A stretch of DNA of 64,000 bases from Diphasiastrum complanatum. Lineage: Eukaryota; Streptophyta; Lycopodiopsida; Lycopodiales; Lycopodiaceae. Made by a program: the position numbers and the translations under genes. Shown in pieces: positions 34,309 through 44,132 of this stretch (its first letter is position 1; every line of letters begins with the position of its first letter). The DNA lies in assembly GCA_029204225.1 (NCBI GenBank), contig CM055096.1, positions 33,461,209 to 33,525,208 on the forward strand, written 5' to 3'. The notes under the pieces were generated by a model that saw nothing but the letters and a program-made list of their open reading frames with translations, searched no databases and was not told the DNA's origin.

Positions 34309-35121
34309 TTGATGACCCATCTCCCTCTCCTACTACAACTCTCACCCCCCTCTCTGATGGCTGCTCCCCTGATTCAGCTCCTCTTCTGTCTTCTGACCCT
34401 ATTCTTCCCACAGATCATTGCTCACTCTTCCTCCTTCACGGCACCACAGTCTACAGCCAATATTCCGTATACGCCTTCTAAATCAATTGAACTTTTTTCA
34501 TCTTGGCAGATTGATCAATTCAAGGCAGATTTCCAATTTTTGCGGTATGAAATTTCACAACTGAAAGGAACGGTTACTTCTTTGATCAACGAGAAGAAGC
34601 TATTACAGTCCAAGGTTGCCTCACTCGAACAATCCATCGGAATCAAACAGGCCGCAGCTTCGGAATCCACCACCAACATGCTACGGGAGCTAGAAACCAA
34701 GATTGAGAAGCAACACGAAGAGGCCCTTTCCTGGGCATCAGTTTTGAAAAAGGGCACCAAACCCAACGCTCCCATCTCCTCAGTTATCTCAGCCACCATC
34801 TCGGAAGAGAAATCTTGAGACCAAAAATCCCACAATATTAGAGTTCGTGGAGTTCTAGATACACAGGATGCATTGGCTGAAGCTAAACGCTTTCTCGACA
34901 TCACTCTCGGGCATAGGACAGAGGGGTTAGACACCGCATGGAGGACCACTAGAGATGCAGCCACACTCATTCTTCGGTTCACCTCCCTCGAGAGTCGTCG
35001 AGATGCTTTGCGGTGCGGAGCTAAGCTACGTGGTACCACTATCTATATGGACGACGACCTCACATATATCCAGGTAGAGGAGAGGCGTACGACCCGTGAG
35101 TCTGGCAGACGAGTCATTTAA
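34309..35121 (+). pseudogene. LINE L2 ORF1
   Basis: Homologous to L1 ORF1: YTPSKSIELFSSWQIDQFK, a heptad region, LSWASVLKKG, an in-frame TGA at 34816-34818, then HNIRVRGVLDTQDALAEAKR, LDTAWRTTRDAATLILRFTS and GTTIYMDDDLTYIQVEERR. The frame stops at TAA 35121; after 19 more codons comes TAG (35172-35174). Both stops are in the same frame as the endonuclease that follows. Confidence 0.85.
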
Positions 35122-35171
35122 CGAGATGGACGAGTGCGTTTTCTTGACAGCGCACCTAGCAGCTCCCAGTA

Positions 35172-35868
35172 CTAGGGATTTGGGGTCCCCGGGTTCGGGA
35201 GTGCCCCGGGGCCCCACCCACACCATCTCCGCATTGGAGTATGGAACTGTGATGGTTTACACTCATCTTCCATTGCTGGCGACTTGATCGATTTCATCAC
35301 TGACAGGGATTTACTGTTCTTTATGGAGACTCATGAGAGTTAGGAGAGAGGATTACCTATTTTTCCAGAATACAGATGGGATTCCGTGTACAGACTTGAG
35401 ACTAGATCAGCTAGCGGTCGTGGATCCGGAGGTGTTGCATGTTTATACAGAGAGTCTCTTCATCCGAGCATTGAGTTCATCAGACACGACGAGCATGCAC
35501 GGTATATATGGATTCATATTGCTGGGCAGGATATTGGGTTGGACAGGGACCTCTTTGTGGCGGCCTGTTATTTTCCTCCAGAGTCTTCGTCCTTTGCTGA
35601 GGGCACAGGTTCACCCTACCTTGATCTATCGCCTGATATTATCAAATTCGCAGAGTGGGGGCATATTCTCCTCACTGGAGATTTTAATGCCCGAACCTCT
35701 TCACGGCAGTCAGAGTTCTATGACATCACCGACCAGCTCCGCGTTCATGCCCTTGACAGCGATGATATGGGAGTTACCAGGATTTCAGAGGACAACTTGG
35801 GACCTACTACCCCTTACGGTGAGCATTTATTGCAGTTTGGAGAGGCCCATGAGTTAGCCATCTACTAA
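35172..35868 (+). pseudogene. LINE L2 endonuclease region
   Basis: After TAG at 35172-35174 the same frame runs without ATG into LRIGVWNCDGLHSSS, FFMETHES, a stop, then RGSGGVACLYRESLHPSIEF and LLTGDFNARTSSRQSEF, ending ...EAHELAIY at 35868. Compared with L1, the stretch with the catalytic VVDYF and SDH motifs is missing: about 90 codons are deleted between LAI and HSFP. This copy therefore has no functional endonuclease. Confidence 0.85.
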
Positions 35869-35873
35869 CCTCA

Positions 35874-37544
35874 TTGCTCCATTCCTTCCCTCGCGATAGT
35901 ACAATCGAGACTCAAGCTGCCTTTCTTAGTACTTCTCTTCATACCGCTGCTTCCCTTGCTTTTCCATCTAAACCCCATAAAAGCAGAGGCACCCGCTCCT
36001 CATCGATACGACCCCCACACCCCCCGTGGTATGATGTTGAATGTCGCTCTCTTCGTCAGCTTGTCACCCATGCCCGCACTCACGATCCTCATCTCCTCCA
36101 CTCCGCCAGGCGCTCTTACCGTCACACACTCCGCCGAAAAAAGCGTATATATGATGACTCCGAAGGAACGCGTCTTGTTGATCTTCTCTTCAGTTCCTCT
36201 TCAGGCGCCTTTTGGCGTGAGTTTATCCCTTGTGCTCCACCACCCCTCCTGGATGACCTTCGCATATGGACCGAATACGCTACCAAACTATATACCATAT
36301 CCACTGACGCACCCATCTCTATCTCCCTAAGCCCCTCTGAGTTCACCTTCTTCACATCTGACATGGTACTTGCGGCCATCAAGAGAATGAAGTCCCATAA
36401 AGCAAGAGATATCGCAGACCTTGAATCTGAACTCCTAACCCATGCTTCCGACCTCCTTGCTCCCACATTAGCCACTCTCCTCAATTCCGCCGTTGTCTCT
36501 GGTTTCCCCTCATCCTGGTGCACCAACATCATCCACCCTATTCATAAAAATGGTGATCCCATGATTCCTGGTAATTACCGCACCATCATGATCGGACATG
36601 TTCTCACGAAGCTCTATGGTACCATACTCCAGTCTGCAGTGAGTTCAGAGGCGGAAGCTCGGAGATTACATGCATTGGGGCAGGCAGGTTTCCGATCTCA
36701 TTATTCTACCACTGACCATATTTTTACACTTCGAGCCTTGATCGAGGAAGCTAAGTACAGGAAAGAGAGGGTTTACTGTTGTTTTGTAGATTTCAAGAAG
36801 GCCTTCGATTCTGTAACACGCTCCCTGCTCATTCAGAGACTTCGTGACCTTGGTTTCTCCACAGATATTGTTTTAGCAGTGATGGCTCTTTATGAGAAGG
36901 TCTTGGGATGTTTCTGACATAGCAGTGGCTTATCTGATCACATTTGGAGCACCATTGGGGTGAAACAGGGGTGCTCTCTTTCACCGGTTCTCTTTGGATT
37001 GTATATTGATGAGTTAGAGCGAGTCATCTCCCAGTGTGGCGGGGGTGACTGTAGACTTGGCACCATTCTGATTGCTATTCTCCTTTATGCGGATGTAGTA
37101 CTAGTATCCCCGACCAGAGAGGGTTTGCAGAGGCAGCTGGATTGTTTACTGGGATTTTGTACCGGATGGGGATTGGGGGTGAACACTGCGAAGACCAAGG
37201 TTATGGTCTTCAACACTTTGAGAGCCTTCATGCAACGCCAGGAGCTCATCCTAGATGGACAGGCCTTAGAGGTAGCTTCCTCTTATACCTATTTGGGGAT
37301 ACTCTTCTCTGGTCCTACCTTCAGCATGCGGCAAGCTGCCACCACCCGACTTGGGAAGGGGCATTCCTCTCTTATTCAGCTTGAGCGGTTCTGTTTCAGG
37401 AAGCTCATCCGAGATGTTCGCAGTAAGTGTAGACTCTTTGATACTATTGTCACCCCCACAGCCTTATATGCAGCAGAGACATGGTGCACCGGCCTCCCTT
37501 CATCACATTGGGCCAGCATTTCCGATTGCAGACCACCATGTTAG
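35874..37544 (+). pseudogene. LINE L2 reverse transcriptase
   Basis: Two open pieces: 35874-36917 (through YCCFVDFKKAFDSVTRSLL) and, after a TGA, 36960-37544 (GCSLSPVLFGLYIDELERVI). The catalytic box reads ILLYADVVLVS where L1 has LLYADDVVLLS. One Asp codon has been lost, which should abolish polymerisation. Confidence 0.87.
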
Positions 37545-38328
37545 CCCGTATGATTTAGGCGAAGCCCTCGGTTCCACGTGAGATCCTTCTTGCAGAGTTT
37601 GTCGTTCCACCCATTCAAATATATGCCGCGTTCCAACTTATCACATACATTCAGAGAATCCAGGCTCTGCCCGATGAGGATATGAGATATACACATACAG
37701 CACTTGTCTCCTCGCACTTTCTTCATGACCAGGGTTATCGACTATCGTGGTTCTCTCAGGCATCCCATTTCCTCCTTGAGTCATTTGGTATCTCCATTAC
37801 AGAGCTCCCCTCAGGTACTCATCAGTATATCAGGCGCATCTTATATCGGGCATATCTCGACCGTACTTGGGGGCGACAGCTTGGGGTGAAACCCGGCTAC
37901 TACTGGACTCATTTTGACATTGGGCCAGCATTTCACGATTGCAGACCACCATGTTAGCCAGTATGATTCGGGCGAAGCCCTCGGTTCCACATGAGATCCT
38001 TCTTGCAGAGTTTGTCGTTCCACCCATTCAGATATATGCCGCGTTCCAGCTAATCACATACATTCAGAGAATCCAGGCTCTGCCCGATGAGGATATGAGA
38101 TATACACAGACAGCACTTGTCTCCTCACACTTTCTTCATGACCAGGGTTATCGACTATCGTGGTTCTCTCACGCATCCCATTTCCTCCTTGAGTCATTTG
38201 GTATCTCCATTACAGAGCTCCCCTCAGGTACTCATCAGTATATCAGGCGCATCTTATATCGGGCATATCTCGACCGTACTTGGGGGCGACAGCTTGGGGT
38301 GAAACCCGGCTACTACTGGACTCATTTT
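37507..38328 (+). repeat. 412-bp tandem duplication within L2
   Basis: 37507-37918 and 37919-38328 are near-identical direct copies, both starting ATTGGGCCAGCATTTC and both ending GGCTACTACTGGACTCATTTT. They encode the linker between RT and the CCHC finger (IRAKPSVPHEILLAEF... in the second copy). One base inserted in the second copy and a stop in the first show drift since duplication. L1 has a single copy. Confidence 0.92.
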
Positions 38329-38995
38329 ATTGAGCTTGACATAGCAGGGTTCCCGGTCTTACCGCATTATTTGGACTCCAGACTATCACATTGCCTCAGA
38401 TTTACATTGGGACAGCTCGGTGTATCATCACATCAGTTGGCTATTGAGACTGGTAGATTCTAGGGTACCCCGAGAGAGGAGCGGATTTGCCAGTCATGCT
38501 CTTTAGAGGAGGTGGAGTCAGAGGAGCACTTTATCTTTAGGTGCCCGGTATATTACGAGATCAGAGGGAGATACCACTGTTTGTTCCGAGACACACCTGT
38601 CACCTTACGATCGCTCATAGCTTATGAGGATTCCCGATGCGCCGCACTCATGATACGAGATGTTTATACTACGACAGGATTTGTATCAGACAGCCCAGCC
38701 GAGTCAGGTTTCTCAGCCTCAGATCACTTCTTTCTTCTCCATTAGAAGAGGACATTTTGATGACGGTGACGATGATGATGATGACCTACTTGCCCACAGA
38801 GACCAGAGACAGCGTCCCACACATACCCATGTTGCAGCACGAGCTACTCGACCTATCACGAGGAGACCTCTTCATCCTCTCAGACGACGTCAGAGACCAC
38901 CAGTGGCCCTTCATGCCACAGGCCGTATTACATCCTTCTATATCATCAGCACCAGCAGGACAGGACTAGATGATAGCGTCATACCTCACTCATGA
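37939..38995 (+). pseudogene. LINE L2 ORF2 C-terminus with CCHC and PIP-like motif
   Basis: Second duplicate copy through HQLAIETGRF (stop 38463), then the finger CQSCSLEEVESEEHFIFRC (38490-38546). After a shift near 38660 it reads MFILRQDLYQ, then SQPQITSFFSIRRG. An Asp run (DDGDDDDDD), an Arg-rich stretch and GRITSFYI follow, to 38995. The alignment to L1 (EMYILRASL...QAHITQFF) fixes the frame. Confidence 0.82.
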
Positions 38996-39213
38996 CTGTT
39001 AGCAGTATACATGCTCCCACATGTTTCTAATAGCATCACATCTATTTCAGTTTATAGCTTTAGCTCTCGATTGCTACTTTTGTTACTGTTTTGGAGACGT
39101 TTCATACGCTCCTATGGTTACCACATACTTGACATGTACATTTACTAGTCTTATATGCCTTTTGACATGGAAAAGACATTAATAAAGCTTTCTTTCTTCT
39201 TCTCTCTCTCTCT
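38996..39213 (+). other. LINE L2 3' UTR and tail
   Basis: Ends with the hairpin ATGCC-TTTT-GACAT (39155-39168), then GGAAAAGACATTAATAAAGC and a CT-rich tail of TC repeats. Confidence 0.75.
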
Positions 39214-39388
39214 GTATTCCTACATATCTCACTCATGTCAGTTCGTAGTATTCAGTTATATTGTTTTCTTTTGTTACTATTTTTGGAGACGTTTTCATAC
39301 ACTCCCACTGATAACACATACTTGACATGTACATTTATTAGTCTTACATGCCTTTTGGCATGGAAAAGACATTATTAAAGCTCTCTCA

Positions 39389-39427
<39 letters not shown>
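39214..39427 (+). mobile_element. 5'-truncated LINE 3' tail in tandem with L2
   Basis: A second copy of the last ~170 bases of the L2 3' UTR (TTTTGGAGACG, CACATACTTGACATGTACA, TAGTCTTACATGCC). Its perfect hairpin ATGCC-TTTT-GGCAT is at 39348-39361, followed by GGAAAAGACATTATTAAAGC and a ~45-bp CT tract (39380-39427). It sits right after the CT tail of L2, so a truncated LINE was added at the CT repeat. Confidence 0.82.
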
Positions 39428-39430
<3 letters not shown>

Positions 39431-39673
39431 GCATTTTGAAGTTTATCTTTATTCCATCCAAATAAGTGCTGAATGTCTTCAAACCCTCTCTCTCACAACA
39501 ATATTACATATTTTCCCACCGTAAATTTTTGTCAATTTTTTTGTGGCAACATTAGCAGCTAGTTGTACTTATATACAACTTTCCAGCAATGACAATGAGA
39601 ATAACAATAACCAATACGGATAGAAGTTTCATAAGCTTCTTCAACACACTTGCAAACTTTAGCAACAATTTAC
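39428..39673. other. Intron sequence flanking FLX-like exon 1
   Basis: Short AT-rich stretch between the LINE-associated CT tract and the exon 1 splice donor. Nothing else is seen in it. Confidence 0.6.
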
Positions 39674-40248
39674 CTAGAACGTTCAAGCTCTTGTCTCAAC
39701 TTCTCATTTTCACTTTGAATAGCAATGGATTGTTGAGAATCAGCATGCGACTTCTGCAACTCCTGTGTTATCTGCTGGATGTGCCCCATGAGTTCCTGTC
39801 TTTGACCATTGAGCTGTTGGGCATCATTGTGTACTCGCTGCAATTCAGCCTTAAGAGGTTCAGCCGCTCTCAAGTCTTCCTCTAATTTGGCTGCTTTCTC
39901 AATCAATGACATCATTCTGCTCTCTTCCTCCATTTGCATTCTAGACATCTGCTGCTGAAGATGTTGTACTTCCTGACGAGCACTTGCGAGTTCTTGGCGG
40001 AGGGCCAAGTGAGCAGCTGCAAGCCGTTGATTCTCTGTCAGTAGTTTTTGTATTTCAGCATGTTGTGTTGCCATTTTATGCTCAATAAGAACCATGGATG
40101 GAGGTAATTGCTGCTGAGATCCCAGTGGTGGTTGACCTGGCTGTCCAATTGATCCAGTTCCAGCTCGAGGAATTATTGGATCAGTTAGCAAGCCTGCAGC
40201 ACCAGGATGTAGCATATGTGCAGGCGGCATTCTTCCCCTTCCAGCCAT
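39674..40248 (-). CDS. FLXL: FLX-like protein, exon 1
   Basis: ATG at 40248 gives MAGRGRMPPAHMLHP, the basic/Pro N-terminus characteristic of FLX-like proteins. A Pro/Gln/Gly stretch follows, then a long coiled coil from about residue 50 to 191 (VLIEHKMATQHAEIQKLL; LRQELASARQEVQHLQQQM; QRQELMGHIQQITQELQ). In Arabidopsis this family includes FLX, a FRIGIDA-complex component that promotes FLC expression; other members have less defined nuclear or chromatin roles. The exon ends AG|GTAAAT at 39674 after 191 codons plus two bases, in phase with exon 2. The frame is open upstream of the ATG, but the chosen Met starts the conserved motif. No defects, so it is likely a living gene. Confidence 0.93.
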
Positions 40249-41818
40249 GCCACCTTCAAATTGATCACAATTCAACCTGTCATAGAGCAGAATATAACTT
40301 AATAGCTGCTACTTTTACAAACCAGAAGTAGCTTATAAAAGATCAAATCCAAGAATATGATAGCAAAGATGAGGTAATAGAAGCTTTGCAGAAAAGTCAA
40401 GATGGTCAGATCCTAAAGCATGCACCTGTTGAGAAGCAATGTTTGCCATGGTAAAAGACAAGGAAAGGAAAATGCAAATGTGCAGCAAAAAGCTGTGAAA
40501 GAAAAATTACCCTACCTACAATGCGCGGTTAACCAAAAACAGATAATAGGATCTTTTGCTTGAACCCAAGTCTCCAGGATTCATGCTCGTGCCAGATCAG
40601 AAATGGTTCTGAAAAGTGTCATCCGCACAACTTGGAATTCAAAATTTGATACAGTCTCTTCACTGCTAAAACAAGATATGAGTATGGCTGAGATTCAACG
40701 TGCACAAGCCCATATTTGTCAAATGCTCTCTTCCCGCTACAATGATTCATCCCTTGTCCCAGCCCAGCCCATTTGGCCTTTGAGCATCCTTTTACCTTTC
40801 TATGGGGATTAATGTTACTAGTCAAATCAGAGCCTTTTGCTTGTTCTGAACCATCTTCCAGTAAGAAAACAAATTCTTGAAATATTCCACCATACACTTA
40901 AGCCTTGAAGTCGCTTGCAAATCTGAATCACCACGTCCAGGAGCATCTCTTGCATGAATTTAAGATATATTCTCAAAATAACAAATTACTTTAAGCACGA
41001 TGTGGCCTACCAATCTTTCTTCGTATGCTTGCTTCCAAGACATTAAAGGCTTCCCGTACAGAGGAAGCCTCTTAATCAAACATGCATCCTGATGAAGATT
41101 TCGACGTATTTCACTCCAAAATGTTGTGTTCTTGAGTGAACAGAACTTTATCCCTCTCAAATGCAAATATCAGGATCACTCCAATTTCAATTAATATACC
41201 ACCACTGGATGTTGTTCAAGGCCTTGTAATGAGTTTGCCAAAAGAACCACATCAACCACACAAATAGCCTTAACTCACATTTTAAGCTTGGCACCACCTC
41301 CTTGTCTAAACCATCCCTCAAAGCTTTCTATGTAGATTTTAATGTGAGTGAGGAAGGGCAAGTAGCCTTGTTGGACTCTTAATATTGCTATAGCCTTCAG
41401 CTGCAAGGGTTAGCTATGACTGTTTTGCTAATATATTCATATAGCATTCTTAGTCAATAACAGCTTGGAAAAGCATTCTTAAGAAACCATTTTAATCCTA
41501 ATTTCACCATTGATCCTCATTTCGGCATTCCTATTTTGTGAATCTGAGAAGGTTACAAACATATATTAGTAGTTGTTGATTCATAAACGATTGCCATGAC
41601 CCTTTGGACTCCCTGTCTATGGTCTATCAATTGGGTATGCACATCAGGGGGTCCGCAACTTATTGAATGACATATAGACCCTTAAAGTACATCATAGCAT
41701 AGACTCTAGAATTTGCACGACTAAAAGAAAAGCTTCTAGCAATTTAGGCCAAAAAGGTCAAGATAAAAATGATTTCAGAAAGCTACAAATAGAATCGTGA
41801 GCCTCATCTAAGGCAAAA
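40249..41818. other. 5' flank/UTR of FLX-like, probable 5'-UTR intron
   Basis: A possible acceptor TGACAG lies at 40282-40277 on the minus strand, upstream of the ATG, so exon 1 may begin at 40276 after a 5'-UTR intron. Short open stretches (plus 40603-40812, minus 40619-40897 and 40960-41166) match nothing I know and are not called genes. Confidence 0.45.
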
Positions 41819-42175
41819 ATGATTCATGCATTTAGGATACTTAGACTAGCTGAGATTTATGGGGACCATCCAATGACTTTACACTCCTTAATATCTTATG
41901 AGGACCAAAGATGTCAGGCCCTTATGATCAGAGAGATCTTTAGCATTAGTGACAAATGCAGTACCACCATTACTGAGGTGATTTGTTACAGCCACCTATC
42001 ACCTCATACTTCTCCCACCGCCGTTCACAAGATGACGTCATACCACAAGTCGCACGCATTTCATGTTGCCATGTCACGTACACCAAACTCAAGAGCTTAG
42101 CAACAATCAACTTGATGTACGTCATCGGCACCCACCTTCACTTCAGCCACCATCATGTCATTCTTCAAATCTCAT
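41819..42175 (+). pseudogene. LINE 3' fragment (L3), ORF2 C-terminus
   Basis: IYGDHPMTLHSLISYEDQRC and QALMIREIFSISD match the L2 block DTPVTLRSLIAYEDSRC/AALMIRDVY after the CCHC finger. A frame shift then leads into LQPPITSYFSHRRSQDD (41985-42035), the third copy of the PIP-like motif. The rest of the element, including the CT tracts, is absent or decayed. Confidence 0.78.
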
Positions 42176-42556
42176 GAATATACTCTATAATCTCATTATA
42201 TTTCATGAGCTACATTTGCTAGCTAGGCACATCAAAGTCTGTTTGAGCTTTTGGTTTGGAATATATAATTTCATTCATTCTCATGTCTTTGTTTGTCCAG
42301 CATTACCACCAGGCCTGACTGTTGAGTATACTGCCTGAGCACGATGGCCTCCTGACTGCCTGATTGTCTGGACATAGCTCCATCGCTGATCAGTATCTTT
42401 GGCTTGCTGTACCATGACCAGGTACAAGAAAGGAGATAACAGGGGGAGCTCCCCTCCCTGCTCGCATGCAAATTTGCAGGCAACACCTTCCTTTGCTCCT
42501 TAGTCATCTTCTGATCAGCCTCAACCTCTTCTACACCTCCATCTACACCTGCTCCA
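42176..42556. other. Spacer, nothing recognised
   Basis: No coding or repeat features that I can support. Confidence 0.5.
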
Positions 42557-42940
42557 GTGCCTCGTTCTGATTTGCCTTATGTCATCCCTATTTCTACTTC
42601 TATGCCTGTTGCAGATCCTATCTCGCCATCAAATCCTATTCTTCACAATAGTGAAGTTACTATAGGTCTCCCTCTGACTCCAGACACCCCAGATGCATCT
42701 TTACCCCCATTTGCCTTGGTGACTCTTCTTTGTGAAGATCAACTCCGTGTATTTCAATACCTTAACAATCACAGGGATTTACTTTTGTCTCATGAATCTA
42801 TGATTCTAGCTGTGCAATCGCACCTTCAAAAGCCGGATACACCTATTGAAGATTTCAGGAAAGAAGTTGCAGTTATTAGAAGTGTGGAAAGTATCATGCT
42901 ACAACATACACAGCTCTCTCCAAACCAATGTCACATCCAT
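42557..42940 (+). pseudogene. Unassigned open segment fused to chromovirus integrase
   Basis: An open stretch of ~128 codons: a Ser/Pro/Thr-rich start (PISTSMPVADPISPSN), then a helical part (CEDQLRVFQYLNNHRDLL, VQSHLQKPDTPIEDFRKEV). It runs in frame into a chromovirus integrase scrap at ~42941. It may be part of a gag-like region. No family recognised. Confidence 0.35.
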
Positions 42941-43085
42941 GGTAAATTCTAGCAAGCGGTCTTTGGAAAATTGGAGACCACATTGAGTCTAGGGACATCA
43001 TATCTTCCAAAATCAGATGGTCAAACTGAATAGATGAACTAGTCTATAGAAGATATGCTTTGTTACATACCTATGTAACTAGCAG
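42941..43085 (+). pseudogene. Chromovirus integrase fragment, left piece
   Basis: QAVFGKLETTLSLGTSYLPK, SDGQTE, stop, then SIEDMLCY: the end of a gypsy integrase core around the catalytic Glu (DGQTE), with two stop codons where Arg/Trp-type codons are expected. It is interrupted at ~43085 and resumes near 44136. Confidence 0.78.
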
Positions 43086-44132
43086 TACTTCAGTGACCCC
43101 TATATGTCCATTTAGTGTTGGGAGCTAAATGGCAAGTTATCCTTGGATAAGGGGTACCCTTAGGATTAAGGGTAGGTGCCTTTGGATAAGGGCAAGCAAG
43201 TGACTATACCTTGGTCAGAGGTATGGAATCAAGTTACCCTTCGATAAGGGGTACCATTAGGATTAAGGGTATGTGCCTTTAGATTAAGGTACTGTGTCCT
43301 TAGATAAGGGCAGGTAGGTGTCTATGCCTTGGTTGGAGGTATGGAACCTAGGTGTTAGAAAGTCATTACCATGGGTGTTTTGGCTATTTTTCTAGAATCT
43401 AAACCTTGGGCCTCAACCTTGAACCATATCACTTTATTGGTCTTGGCCCAAAGTATACAAGCACAACTTGGGCAATGGGACCTAGTAGGAGGGTGCACTT
43501 CCAAGGTGTCCATTGAGTTCCCAACTCCCACAAGAAAGCCATTCAAAGAGTCATAGGTTATGACCTTCCATAAGCCTATGAAGGTTCTTTAACTCCCCTA
43601 GGCCTCTCTCTTTCTCATTGGTTGTGCATGGAACTCCATAGTATATTGGAGGGTGCCATTTGCCATCTATATGAGGGGAGGAGGGCGCCCATAGGGAGGG
43701 AGAGAGATCTCTTTTGTTTGCTATGCTTATGCTCTAATGTGGCTAGTAGTGTATAGAGTGTTTTCTTGTGTGTAGTATGCTTAGGGGTTTGGATCTTGCT
43801 TATGGTATGGGACATAAGTAGGGTTTGGATCTTGAGTATGCTATGGTTTGTAGTGGTATGCTTGTGATTAGTTATTGGTTAGCAAGAGAGTGCTAGATTA
43901 GCCAAGTTGCAGGATTGCATGTGCTAGCTAGCTATGGTTTGGTGGTGAATACTTGAGGCCACTTGTTATCTGCCTTTGTAATTAAGATTAGGGACACAGG
44001 TGGAGGAGAGATCCATGGAGGCTTGAAGATCCTTACTTGCAGGTGGAGGCATCCTAGCTTGGAGTTGGGGAGCATCTTGGAGCTTGCAAGTTACTTGGAG
44101 GACCTTTGGATTAGGAGGACTTCCTGACTTCA
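43086..44132 (+). repeat. Insertion with GGATAAGGG repeats and LTR-like sequence
   Basis: ~1.05 kb separating the two integrase pieces. 43128-43348 holds two imperfect ~100-bp copies built on TTGGATAAGGGGTACCCTTAGGATTAAGGG. From 43353 (TGTTAGAAAGTCATTACCATGG) it resembles a copia-type LTR related to 27857. Exact ends and target duplication could not be fixed. Confidence 0.5.

Larger units (their letters stand above)
33807..39213 (+). mobile_element. LINE copy L2, full length but defective
   Basis: Second member of the L1 family in the same orientation and the same FLX-like intron, ~5.4 kb. It keeps the order ORF1, UAG, endonuclease, RT, CCHC and PIP-like tail, then 3' UTR hairpin and tail. 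It has in-frame stops in ORF1 and the endonuclease, a deletion of the endonuclease C-terminus, loss of one Asp of YADD, a 412-bp tandem duplication and several frameshifts. CT tracts bracket it (33751-33806 and ~39192-39213). Confidence 0.92.
10692..39673 (-). other. FLXL: Intron 1 of FLX-like (~29 kb, transposon-filled)
   Basis: Donor AG|GTAAAT at 39674/39673 and acceptor CTTAG at 10696-10692, in matching phase. Its bulk is two LINE copies (antisense to the gene), copia and chromovirus fragments in both orientations, and older unclassified repeats. No other host exon is recognisable inside. Confidence 0.82.

Noticed and set aside
39674-40248. FLX-like sequence as a processed pseudogene
   Set aside because: It ends at a canonical splice donor, and its downstream exons, also with splice sites, are present in the right order and phase on the same strand.
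40603-41166. Open frames on both strands upstream of FLX-like exon 1
   Set aside because: Short, mutually antisense, no recognisable domain or splice-consistent structure.
43128-43348. CRISPR-like or regular spacer array in the GGATAAGGG region
   Set aside because: Only two imperfect ~100-bp copies with no unique equal-length spacers; it is a plant minisatellite within an insertion.
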